Source of the DNA: Clostridiales bacterium
Lineage (GTDB): Bacteria; Bacillota; Clostridia; Oscillospirales; Oscillospiraceae
Length of the DNA: 12,032 nt
Assembly (NCBI GenBank): GCA_003522945.1
Contig: DPHR01000103.1
Location: 1 to 12,032, forward strand
Reading direction: 5' to 3'
In this document: positions 6,264-12,032 of the stretch, one piece after another
How positions within the stretch are numbered: position 1 is the stretch's first letter
Layout of the letters: every line of letters begins with the position of its first letter
The notes under the pieces: model-generated
What the model saw: the letters and a program-made list of their open reading frames with translations, nothing else
What the model was told of the DNA's origin: nothing
Database searches by the model: none
Translations under genes and position numbers: made by a program

Positions 6264-6300
6264 AGAGGAAGCAGGAATAAACCTGCTTCCTCTTTTCTTT
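6264..6300 (+). terminator. Terminator of the perR-rubrerythrin-rubredoxin operon
   Basis: A 12-bp perfect stem (AGAGGAAGCAGG at 6264-6275 with its complement at 6282-6293) and a 6-base loop run into TCTTTTCTTT. It begins 17 bases after the rubredoxin stop. Confidence 0.88.
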
Positions 6301-6307
6301 CCGGCGC

Positions 6308-6330
6308 ATTTGGCAAACGATTTGCCAAAT
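6308..6330. promoter_or_regulatory. Perfect 10-3-10 inverted repeat, possible operator
   Basis: ATTTGGCAAA (6308-6317) and TTTGCCAAAT (6321-6330) are perfect complements around CGA. There is no T-run, so it is not a terminator. It is centred about 52 bases upstream of a TATAAT (6371-6376), roughly -64 from the predicted transcription start, a usual place for an activator site. I cannot match it to a known regulator. Confidence 0.55.
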
Positions 6331-6370
6331 ATGGTCCGGATACCCCCAGACGCCCCGGCTTCTCCCCGCC

Positions 6371-6376
6371 TATAAT
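6371..6376 (+). promoter_or_regulatory. Consensus -10 box without a visible -35
   Basis: A perfect TATAAT lies 29 bases before the start of the small cysteine protein. The position 16-18 bases upstream is C/G-rich (around AGACGC) and gives no -35 match, so the promoter may need an activator. Confidence 0.5.
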
Positions 6377-6404
6377 GAGAAAAAAACGAACGGGAGGATC
6401 CCCC

Positions 6405-6725
6405 ATGACAAAGGTACGCATCGAGCCGGGCATCTGCGGCTTTACGGCCATCGCGGAGGCGGAAGCGGCGGAGGATTTTAGGGTGCATCTGCGCGTGGCG
6501 AGCGGCTGCGCCGCCGTACAGGAAATGATGAAGGCTCTCGGCAGCACGTTCAGCGCGTTTGCCGTGTGTCTCACCAGGCCGGGGACGGGGCCGTTTTACG
6601 CCTACGCCGCGGAGCATTTCCCCGTTCACGCCGCCTGCCCCGTCATCGCCGGGATCACCAAGTGCGCAGAAGCGGAATGCGATCTTGCTCTCCGGCAGGA
6701 CGCCGGGATATTTTTTGAGGAATAA
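6405..6725 (+). CDS. Small six-cysteine protein (DUF6951-like)
   Basis: 106-residue soluble protein. The start IEPGICGFT, a middle SGC, a late ACPV and a Lys-Cys rich end with DLALR resemble a small conserved family seen in strict anaerobes (I believe DUF6951; this name is from memory and should be checked). Cysteines are at 11, 35, 55, 78, 87 and 92, consistent with a metal or Fe-S site. ATG 6405 is chosen because GGGAGGA (6392-6398) precedes it and a TATAAT lies upstream; the open frame going back to 6261 would run through a terminator hairpin and the dyad. It is a single gene between the perR operon and pyrophosphatase. The function is unknown. Confidence 0.65.
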   Translation: MTKVRIEPGICGFTAIAEAEAAEDFRVHLRVASGCAAVQEMMKALGSTFSAFAVCLTRPGTGPFYAYAAEHFPVHAACPVIAGITKCAEAECDLALRQDAGIFFEE

Positions 6726-6760
6726 CGCCCCTAAGGGCCGACTTCGTCTTTCTTTCCATG

Positions 6761-6789
6761 TTGAAAAACAGACACCTTCGTGATATAAT
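6761..6789 (+). promoter_or_regulatory. Sigma-A promoter of the pyrophosphatase gene
   Basis: TTGAAA (6761-6766) and a perfect TATAAT (6784-6789) are separated by 17 bases; the leader would be about 38 bases. A weak hairpin (GCCC/GGGC at 6727-6738) lies between the upstream stop and this promoter, but it is too short to call a terminator. Confidence 0.85.
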
Positions 6790-6833
6790 TCGATCCCACC
6801 GTAAGGCGGTACTATTTTCCCGGAGGTAACACC

Positions 6834-7370
6834 ATGAACGTCTGGCACGACATCGACCCCGCGCGCATCAAGCCGGAGGATTTTCTCGCCGTGATCGAGA
6901 TCCCCAAGGGCAGCAAGAAGAAATATGAACTGGACAAGCAGACCGGGCTGATCATTCTCGACCGCATTCTGTATACATCGACCCACTACCCCGCCAACTA
7001 CGGCTTCATCCCCCGCAGCTACGGCGACGACGGCGACCCGCTCGACGTGCTCGTGCTCTGCTCGGAAGTGCTCGACCCGCTCACGCTCGTGCGGTGCTAC
7101 CCGATCGGGTACATCTCCATGCTCGACTGCGGAAAGAACGACGAGAAGATCATCGCCATCCCCTTCTCCGACCCGAGCTACAACAAGTACCGCGATATCA
7201 TGGACCTGCCCGACCACACGTTTGACGAGATGGCGCACTTTTTCACCGTCTATAAGGCGCTGGAGGGCAAGGAGGCGGTCGCGGGCGACGTGAACGGCCG
7301 CGAAGCCGCCGTGGAGATCATCAAGAGCGCGCTCGCGCACTACGACGAGTGCTTCGGAAACAAAAAGTAA
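6834..7370 (+). CDS. ppa: Family I inorganic pyrophosphatase
   Basis: 178-residue soluble enzyme that hydrolyses pyrophosphate to two phosphates, pulling forward nucleic-acid and amino-acid activation reactions. All family I active-site positions can be seen: Glu22 in EIPKGS, Lys30 and Glu32 in KKKYE, Arg44, Tyr56 in NYGFIP, the signature DGDPLDVLV (Asp66, Asp68, Asp71), and Asp98/Asp103/Lys105 in the MLDCGKNDEKI stretch. The length fits bacterial hexameric enzymes (about 175). A GGAGGT site sits 7 bases before the ATG. It has its own promoter and a strong terminator that begins at its stop codon, so it is transcribed alone. Confidence 0.96.
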   Translation: MNVWHDIDPARIKPEDFLAVIEIPKGSKKKYELDKQTGLIILDRILYTSTHYPANYGFIPRSYGDDGDPLDVLVLCSEVLDPLTLVRCYPIGYISMLDCGKNDEKIIAIPFSDPSYNKYRDIMDLPDHTFDEMAHFFTVYKALEGKEAVAGDVNGREAAVEIIKSALAHYDECFGNKK

Positions 7371-7421
7371 AGAAAGAACCGCGCCCCGGCAGAAAACCCT
7401 GCCGGGGCGCGGTTCTTTCTT
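7370..7421. terminator. Long (23-bp perfect stem) terminator after ppa
   Basis: Arms 7370-7392 and 7399-7421 are perfectly complementary, with a 6-base loop (AAAACC). The arms start with A-rich and end with T-rich bases, so the structure can end transcription from either side. The last base of the ppa TAA is the first base of the stem. Confidence 0.85.
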
Positions 7422-7448
7422 GCAATCCGGTGCGAAGTACGCTACTAT
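7420..7448 (+). promoter_or_regulatory. Sigma-A promoter of the DUF805 gene
   Basis: TTGCAA (7420-7425) and TACTAT (7443-7448) have a 17-base spacer. The -35 box overlaps the final two bases of the ppa terminator stem, a very compact arrangement. Confidence 0.65.
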
Positions 7449-7480
7449 ATCCTTACAAATCATATAAAGGAGAATCATTT

Positions 7481-7975
7481 ATGAGTTTTCAGGAAGCGAT
7501 CCAATCCGTATTCCAGAAGTACATCTGCTTTTCCGGCCGCGCGCGGCGCAGTGAGTACTGGTACTTCGCGCTGCTCAACTGGGCCGTGAGCGCGGTACTC
7601 ACGGCGATAGCCCGCAACTTTGACAGCAGCCTTGCTTCGCTGTTTCTCACGCTCTGGAACATCGGCGTGTTCCTGCCGGGACTCGGCGTCTGCTGGCGGC
7701 GTCTGCACGACATCGGCCGCAGCGGCGCGTGGTACTTCCTGAACCTCATCCCCCTTGTCGGACAGATCATTCTGCTCATCTGGCTCTGCAAGGACAGCCA
7801 GCCCGGCTGGAACCAGTACGGCGACAGCCCCAAGTACCCCACCAACGGCGGCGGATACGGCGGCTACGGACAGGGCGGCTACGGTCAGAATCCGTACGGC
7901 GGACAGAACCCGTATGGCCAGAACAACGGCCAGAACAACGGCCAGAATAACGGCGGCTACAACTGGAAGCCCTGA
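7481..7975 (+). CDS. DUF805 membrane protein with Gly/Tyr/Gln/Asn-rich tail
   Basis: 164 residues. The first 110 form a DUF805 domain: FSGRARRSEYWYF (17-29), about three membrane segments (27-44, 51-71, 84-103), the conserved RRLHDIGRSGAWYF, and a final loop with KDSQPGWNQYGDSP. DUF805 proteins are small inner-membrane proteins of unknown function. From residue 122 on, the tail is almost only Gly, Tyr, Gln, Asn and Pro, ending in three GQNN units; it is likely disordered and cytoplasmic or extracytoplasmic depending on topology. ATG 7481 follows AAAGGAGA (7466-7473) by 7-8 bases. It is followed after 39 bases by the PHP gene with no terminator between, so the two may share a transcript. Confidence 0.88.
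   Translation: MSFQEAIQSVFQKYICFSGRARRSEYWYFALLNWAVSAVLTAIARNFDSSLASLFLTLWNIGVFLPGLGVCWRRLHDIGRSGAWYFLNLIPLVGQIILLIWLCKDSQPGWNQYGDSPKYPTNGGGYGGYGQGGYGQNPYGGQNPYGQNNGQNNGQNNGGYNWKP
7916..7951 (+). repeat. Three 12-base direct repeats in the DUF805 tail
   Basis: GGCCAGAACAAC occurs at 7916-7927 and 7928-7939, and again with one change (AAT for AAC) at 7940-7951, encoding the Gly-Gln-Asn-Asn units. Such in-frame tandem repeats can change copy number by slippage. Confidence 0.9.
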
Positions 7976-8014
7976 CGAGCCCGATATTTTCGCAAAAAGG
8001 AAGCGCACCCATCC

Positions 8015-8854
8015 ATGAACTGCATTGACCTGCATATCCACACCACCGCCTCGGACGGCACGGATTCGCCGCGCGCCGCCGTGGAGAAGGCGGCTTCTCT
8101 CGGCCTTGCCGCCGTGAGCATCACCGACCACGACAGCGTCTCCGGCGTGCCGGAGGCGATGCGCGCCGGAGCGGAGCTCGGCGTGGAGGTCGTGCCGGGG
8201 ATCGAGGTATCCTCGGACTACCGCGACAACAACGTCCACATCCTCGGCTACTTCATCGACCCCGCCGCGCCCGAGCTGCGCCCGGTGCTCGACTGGGTGA
8301 AGACCGAGCGGGACGAGCGCAACGAGAAGATCGCCGCCATGTTCGAGCGCGACGGGTTTGATATCTCCCTCGCGCAGCTGCGCGAGGAATACCCGGATTC
8401 CGTGCTTGGCCGCCCGCACTTCTGCGAGCATCTGATGCGCAAGGGCTACATCTCCTCCGTGAAGGAGGGGTTTGAAAAGTACCTCGGCGAGGGCAAGCCG
8501 TACTATCTGCCGAAGCGCCGCATCTCCATTGCGAAGGCCGTGGAAACGATCGTCGCCGCGGGCGGCGTGCCGGTGCTGGCGCACCCGATGCAGTACCACT
8601 ATCCCGAGCCGGAGCTCATCGAGCTGATCGAAACGGCAAAGGCACTCGGCATCCGGGCGCTGGAGGCGTATTACTCCGAGTTCTCCGCCGAGCAGACCGC
8701 GTGGCTGCTGCGCGCCGCGGAGAAATACGGCATGGGCGTTTCCGGCGGCAGCGACTACCACGGCACACGCAAAACGCACATCTCCATGGGCACGGGCTGC
8801 GGCAATCTCGCAATACCGTATTCGGTGCTTGAGGAGCTCAAAAAGCTGCGATAA
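8015..8854 (+). CDS. PHP-family phosphoesterase (YciV/TrpH/RNase AM-like)
   Basis: 279-residue soluble metal-dependent phosphoesterase of the PHP superfamily. All metal-ligand motifs are seen in order: DLHIHTTASDG (Asp5, His7, His9, Asp14), ITDHDS (Asp38, His39), PGIEVS (Glu64), VHILGY (His75), GRPHF, LAHP, and SGGSDYHG (Asp247, His249). The length and motif layout match the E. coli YciV/RnmA type, which removes phosphate from 3',5'-bisphosphonucleotides and 5'-trims short RNAs (family knowledge); histidinol-phosphatase or DNA-polymerase PHP types differ in length. The ribosome binding site AAAGGAAG is rather far (about 11 bases) from ATG 8015. It lies 39 bases after DUF805 and ends at a strong terminator. 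Confidence 0.88.
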   Translation: MNCIDLHIHTTASDGTDSPRAAVEKAASLGLAAVSITDHDSVSGVPEAMRAGAELGVEVVPGIEVSSDYRDNNVHILGYFIDPAAPELRPVLDWVKTERDERNEKIAAMFERDGFDISLAQLREEYPDSVLGRPHFCEHLMRKGYISSVKEGFEKYLGEGKPYYLPKRRISIAKAVETIVAAGGVPVLAHPMQYHYPEPELIELIETAKALGIRALEAYYSEFSAEQTAWLLRAAEKYGMGVSGGSDYHGTRKTHISMGTGCGNLAIPYSVLEELKKLR

Positions 8855-8865
8855 TATGTGATAAT

Positions 8866-8909
8866 AAAGATGTTCCCCGCTTTCCAAAAGGAAAGCGGGG
8901 AACATCTTT
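8866..8909. terminator. Long (20-bp perfect stem) terminator between convergent genes
   Basis: Arms 8866-8885 and 8890-8909 are perfect complements with an AAAA loop, followed by TTTTGTT on the plus strand. On the minus strand the stem is followed by a short T-rich run, so it may also stop transcripts from the mutS side. Confidence 0.88.
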
Positions 8910-8911
8910 TT

Positions 8912-8944
8912 GTTATGCCAAGGCCGCCGGCATAACCGGCGGCC
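8912..8944. repeat. Two overlapping, mutually exclusive inverted repeats
   Basis: GTTATGCC (8912-8919) pairs with GGCATAAC (8929-8936), and GGCCGCCGG (8922-8930) pairs with CCGGCGGCC (8936-8944). The two stems share bases, so only one can form at a time. They lie in the 3' region of the minus-strand operon, directly next to the long terminator. Confidence 0.7.
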
Positions 8945-9057
8945 GTGCCCTGTCGGCTTTCGACGTCCGGCATATGTCTTCGGGGGCGTCTCTTTTTTCC
9001 TCCGCCGGGCCGGCTCTTCCATGAGGCCGCTCTGCGGGGAGTTTTGCATGGCTTTAT
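8945..9057. other. Short gene-free gap downstream of the DUF4097 gene
   Basis: About 110 bases between the inverted repeats and the stop of the DUF4097 gene. Apart from a T-run on the plus strand (8991-8998) that does not follow a good stem, I see nothing definite in it. Confidence 0.4.
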
Positions 9058-10023
9058 TCAGTCGTCGAGGTCTATGTCTCCGCTGACGGTTTCGATCTTG
9101 AATGTCCGTGTACCCTCGCTGCCGCTGCGGATGCCGGAGATGTCGCCGCTCACGGTGGTGACCGTGCCGCCGAATTCATCCGCGTGCAGCAGCTCGCCGG
9201 AGATGTCGCCGCTCGTGGAGGTGAACGTAAGGCTCTGCGTATCGACCTCGTCCAGCTCCAGATCGCCGCTTGTCGTGTCGGTCTCGATGCCCGCGGCGGA
9301 GATGTCGTCCAGGTCGATATCGCCGCTCGTGGTGTGCAGCGTCAGCACGCCGGTGAGCTCCGCGTTCCGCACGGAAATGCTCCCGCTCACGGACGAAAGG
9401 CTCGCGCTCTCCGCCTTCACATCAGAAATATTCATATATCCCGAAGTCGTGCCGGCTGTTATCGTGCCGCCGCGGGTCGTGCTGACAAAAATGTTTCCGC
9501 TCGTCGTGACGAGCTGTGTCTCCGCGACCTTCAGCTCCGACGCGCTGACCGCGCCGGAAGCGCTCGATGCGCGGAGCGTAAGCTGCGGGCTCACCAGACC
9601 GCTCACATAAACATCGCCGGACTGCGTTGCCGCGTCCACCGTGCCGACCCATTTTTCCGGAATGCGGAGGATGACCGCATCATCGTCCGATACGGCAAGG
9701 CGCTGGAAAAGGCCGGGCTTTTTCTCCGTGATGCGAAGCACGCCGCCGTCGAGCACAACGCTCACGCGGTCCGGCGTTTTTGCGCCCCGCGCGGCGATCG
9801 AGACGGTCTTATCCGTCGTGGAATAGATGTTCACCTCAAGCTCGCTGAGCTGCACGCTCACGAAGCTGCACTCGCCGGTCTCCGTATCGGCAGAGGTAAA
9901 TGCAATATCGTTGTAGGCATAATTGTCGGGAGAATAGTCCCAGCCGAGCGTCACGCCGACGAATACACCCGCCGCAATGAGCAGCGCGCCGAGGACAAGA
10001 AGCACCTTTTCGCCTTTTTTCAT
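9058..10023 (-). CDS. Membrane-anchored DUF4097 beta-solenoid repeat protein
   Basis: 321 residues: a short basic N-terminus, one hydrophobic segment (about 7-27, signal anchor; no lipobox Cys), then an extracytoplasmic domain of DUF4097 type. From residue 135 to the end, ten Ser-Gly turns (often TTSGDIDLDD or TVSGDIS) recur at 135, 156, 175, 194, 213, 233, 252, 271, 292 and 314, intervals of 19-22 residues, as in a stacked beta-strand solenoid. The protein stops right after the tenth unit. ATG 10023 is preferred over the in-frame start at 10065 because AAAGGAGA lies just before it and it avoids overlapping mutS. It sits 16 bases behind mutS and is likely co-transcribed with it. DUF4097 proteins are often tied to cell-envelope stress systems, but there is no evidence of that here; the function is unknown. 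Confidence 0.85.
   Translation of the reverse strand: MKKGEKVLLVLGALLIAAGVFVGVTLGWDYSPDNYAYNDIAFTSADTETGECSFVSVQLSELEVNIYSTTDKTVSIAARGAKTPDRVSVVLDGGVLRITEKKPGLFQRLAVSDDDAVILRIPEKWVGTVDAATQSGDVYVSGLVSPQLTLRASSASGAVSASELKVAETQLVTTSGNIFVSTTRGGTITAGTTSGYMNISDVKAESASLSSVSGSISVRNAELTGVLTLHTTSGDIDLDDISAAGIETDTTSGDLELDEVDTQSLTFTSTSGDISGELLHADEFGGTVTTVSGDISGIRSGSEGTRTFKIETVSGDIDLDD
9061..9621 (-). repeat. Ten-unit coding repeat (19-22 codons each) in the DUF4097 gene
   Basis: The Ser-Gly-Asp turn motif repeats ten times across codons 135-321. At the DNA level it shows as repeated GATGTCGCCGCT-like blocks on the plus strand (for example near 9136, 9202 and 9262). The nucleotide copies are diverged, so the repeat is held by protein selection rather than recent duplication. 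Confidence 0.85.
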
Positions 10024-10039
10024 CACGATTTCTCCTTTA

Positions 10040-12032
10040 TCATCCGAGATCGTTTTTGAGTTCAAAGAGCAGCCGGAGCGCCTCCAGCGGGGAGAGCGTG
10101 TTGGGATCGACGGCGCGCAGCCGCTCGGCCACAGCGTCCGCGCCGACGTCGGCGAGACTCACCTGATCGCTCTCGGGCTTTGCCGGGGGCGTCACATTTA
10201 CCGCCGCGCCCTGCGCGTTGAGCTCCCTGAGATGCGCGTCCGCGGCGCGGATGACGCTCTCCGGCACGCCGGCGAGCTTTGCGACCTCGATGCCGTAGCT
10301 CTCGTCGGCGGCGCCGGGCAGGATCTTGCGCAGGAAGAGGAGCTTCCCGTTCTGCCGCTTGGCGCTGATATTATAGTTGCGCACACCGGGGATCGTCCCC
10401 TCAAGCGCGGAGAGCTCGTGGTAGTGCGTGGCGAACATCGTCTTTGCGCCGAGCTTTCTCGCGTCGGCGCAGTATTCGAGCACCGCGCGGGCGATGGCCA
10501 TGCCGTCGTAGGTGGACGTGCCGCGCCCGATCTCGTCAAGGATGAGCAGGGAATCGGCGGTCGCGTTCTTCAATATGGATGCGACCTCGCTCATCTCGAC
10601 CATGAACGTCGATGCGCCGCCCGCAAGGTCGTCGCTCGCGCCGATGCGCGTGAACACGCGGTCGCAGATGCCGACCGTCGCGCTGCGTGCCGGGACGAAC
10701 GAGCCGATCTGCGCCATGAGCACAATGATCGCCGTCTGGCGCATGTAGGTGCTTTTACCGGCCATGTTCGGCCCCGTCACGATGGCGACGCGGTCGTCGG
10801 TGTCGTTCAGGTGCGTGTCGTTCGGCACGAAGAGCGTGTCGCGCTGCATCTGCTCAACGACCGGGTGGCGGCCCTCAGCGATCGTGAGCGTGTGCGATAC
10901 CTCGATCTCCGGGCAGACATAGTTGTTGCGCACCGCAACCTCGGCGAGCGAGCAGAGCGCGTCGAGCTCCGCGAGCGCCGCGGAGAGCGCCTGCAGCTCG
11001 TCCACGCGGTCGCCCACCTGGCGGAGCACGTCGCGGAAGAGGTCGTATTCGAGCGTTTCGATCCGCTCGCGGGCGGACGAGATATCGTCCTCCAGCTTTT
11101 TGAGCTCCGGGGTAAAGTACCGCTCGCCGTTGACGAGCGTCTGCTTGCGTATGTATTCCTCCGGCAGCTCCACGGCTCCGGCGGAGTTCGGCACGTCGAT
11201 ATAATACCCGAACACCTTGTTGTAGCCGACCTTGAGCTTCTTGATGCCGGTGCGCTCCTTTTCCCGCGCCTCCAGCTCGGCGACGCACTTCGCGCCGTTG
11301 TCGCGGATGTTGCGCAGACGGTCTACCTCCTCGCTGTAGCCGGAGCGGAGGATGCCGCCCTCGCGCACGGAGAACGGCGGCTCATCGCAGATGGCGCGGC
11401 GCAAAAGCGTGCAGAGGTTTTCCAGCGGCTCCGTCGCGGCGATGGAGCGGAGCATCCCGCTCTGGTACTTGCCGAGCTGCGCGAAGATCTCCGGCGCGGC
11501 GGAGAGGTAATTTCCGAGCGCGAGCATGTCGCGGCCGTTCGCCGCGCCGTACACGGCGCGGGATGTGAGCCGCTGGATATCGCCGACGGTCTTGAGCTTT
11601 TCGGCAAGCTCGGCGCGGCCGACGTTGTCGCGGAAGAGCTCCTCCACCGCGGCGAGCCGCCGCCGGATCGCCACCGGGGAGAGCAGAGGACGCTCCACCC
11701 AGCTGCGGAGCATTCGCCCGCCCATCGGGGTTTTGGTCTTATCCAGCACCCAGAGAAGGCTGCCGCGCTTTTCGCCGGTGCGCAGGTTTTCCGTCAGCTC
11801 GAGGTTGCGCCGCGCCGCGGCGTCAAGCTCCATATACCGGCCCCGCGTGAAGATATCCGGCACGCGCAGCTGCGACATGTCGCCGCGCGCCGCGTCCGTG
11901 AGATAGGCGAGCAGCGCACCGAGCGCGAGCGTCGTCATCTCGTCAAGCTCCGGGGCATTTTCGCCGTATTGGTTGATAATGGCCTTGCGCGCGTTTTCGG
12001 GATCGAACCGCCCCGCGGCGGGCTCCACGCGG
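10040..12032 (-). CDS. mutS: DNA mismatch repair protein MutS (5' end beyond the window)
   Basis: About 663 C-terminal residues of an approximately 870-residue MutS; the mismatch-binding domain and part of the connector lie past 12032. Seen in order: end of the connector, core/lever (MELDAAARRNLELTENLRTGEKRGSL, then DKTKTPMGGRMLRSW), clamp, then the ATPase: Walker A GPNMAGKST (10748-10774), the GGASTFMVEMSE signature, Walker B and following loop LLILDEIGRGTSTYDG, and FATHYHEL. The C-terminus NTLSPLEALRLLFELK is the usual MutS tetramerisation tail. MutS recognises mispairs and recruits MutL. The stop (TGA) is 16 bases before the DUF4097 start, so in this genome mutS is followed by an envelope protein rather than the common mutL. 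The reading frame is intact throughout; the V/GTG at 12028 is not the true start. Confidence 0.97.
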   Translation of the reverse strand, partial: RVEPAAGRFDPENARKAIINQYGENAPELDEMTTLALGALLAYLTDAARGDMSQLRVPDIFTRGRYMELDAAARRNLELTENLRTGEKRGSLLWVLDKTKTPMGGRMLRSWVERPLLSPVAIRRRLAAVEELFRDNVGRAELAEKLKTVGDIQRLTSRAVYGAANGRDMLALGNYLSAAPEIFAQLGKYQSGMLRSIAATEPLENLCTLLRRAICDEPPFSVREGGILRSGYSEEVDRLRNIRDNGAKCVAELEAREKERTGIKKLKVGYNKVFGYYIDVPNSAGAVELPEEYIRKQTLVNGERYFTPELKKLEDDISSARERIETLEYDLFRDVLRQVGDRVDELQALSAALAELDALCSLAEVAVRNNYVCPEIEVSHTLTIAEGRHPVVEQMQRDTLFVPNDTHLNDTDDRVAIVTGPNMAGKSTYMRQTAIIVLMAQIGSFVPARSATVGICDRVFTRIGASDDLAGGASTFMVEMSEVASILKNATADSLLILDEIGRGTSTYDGMAIARAVLEYCADARKLGAKTMFATHYHELSALEGTIPGVRNYNISAKRQNGKLLFLRKILPGAADESYGIEVAKLAGVPESVIRAADAHLRELNAQGAAVNVTPPAKPESDQVSLADVGADAVAERLRAVDPNTLSPLEALRLLFELKNDLG

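Noticed and set aside
5382..7478. 698-codon open frame on the minus strand across the perR operon, pyrophosphatase and others
   Set aside because: It runs antisense to six well-supported genes, through terminators and promoters, has an Arg/Ala/Gly/His-rich translation with no known domains, and is explained by the GC-rich third positions of the true genes.
7853..7951. Possible CRISPR or mobile-element repeat in the Gly-rich region
   Set aside because: The units are 12 bases, in frame, without spacers, and encode the protein tail; there is no repeat-spacer pattern and no cas gene.
7475..9049. 524-codon minus-strand open frame opposite the DUF805 and PHP genes
   Set aside because: It is a shadow of recognised plus-strand genes with all motifs intact; its translation is low in complexity and it has no ribosome binding site.
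9058..9100. Possible frameshift or truncation of the DUF4097 gene because it ends inside a repeat unit
   Set aside because: The last unit (SGDIDLDD) is complete before the TGA, and C-terminal ends at a turn unit are normal for solenoid proteins; the other frames downstream show no continuation of the repeat.
9184..10059. 291-codon plus-strand open frame opposite the DUF4097 gene
   Set aside because: The minus-strand frame has a membrane anchor, a regular SGD repeat and a good ribosome binding site; the plus frame shows none of these.

Overview
The window is one stretch of chromosome from a GC-rich (roughly 60% GC by eye) anaerobic member of the Firmicutes/Clostridia, probably a gut Oscillospirales-type bacterium. 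The evidence is the gene set: reverse rubrerythrin plus rubredoxin under a PerR-type repressor, DUF1847 and DUF3795 cysteine proteins, a GPH-family sugar symporter, strong GGAGG ribosome binding sites and sigma-A promoters. The taxonomic placement is an inference. I see no phage, insertion sequence, CRISPR, tRNA or rRNA. Most of it reads as ordinary housekeeping and accessory metabolism.

Layout. (1) 1-3042, plus strand: a tight operon with the tail of a PfkB-family sugar kinase, a single-domain SIS isomerase of the arabinose-5-phosphate isomerase type (all four catalytic positions kept), a GPH/MelB-type sugar:cation symporter and a DUF1847 metal-binding protein, closed by a hairpin terminator. 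Together these could import, phosphorylate and isomerise a pentose such as D-arabinose. (2) 3059-4947: an unassigned leader, a GNAT acetyltransferase with its own terminator, then a DUF3795 cysteine protein overlapping by 8 bases a minimal protein-kinase-fold gene, followed by a strong terminator. (3) 4998-6300: a self-contained peroxide-defence operon: sigma-A promoter, Fur/PerR-type operator, perR, reverse rubrerythrin, a 51-residue rubredoxin with unusual cysteine spacing, and a terminator. (4) 6308-8913: a perfect dyad upstream of a small six-cysteine protein, family I inorganic pyrophosphatase with its own promoter and a 23-bp-stem terminator, a DUF805 membrane protein with a Gly/Tyr/Gln/Asn-rich tail, and a PHP-family phosphoesterase, closed by a 20-bp-stem terminator. 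(5) 8912-12032: convergent minus-strand genes: mutS (5' end lost at the window edge) followed after 16 bases by a membrane-anchored DUF4097 beta-solenoid protein.

The best candidates for a second look are the putative D-arabinose cassette, the complete PerR/reverse-rubrerythrin/rubredoxin unit with its C-x-C rubredoxin, the perfect 10-3-10 dyad upstream of a TATAAT that lacks a -35, and the very regular 19-22-residue repeat of the protein encoded next to mutS. I found no clear evidence for a wholly new defence or mobile system. Gene-free stretches are all shorter than 300 bases; the largest (3059-3326 and 3885-4049) are described below.
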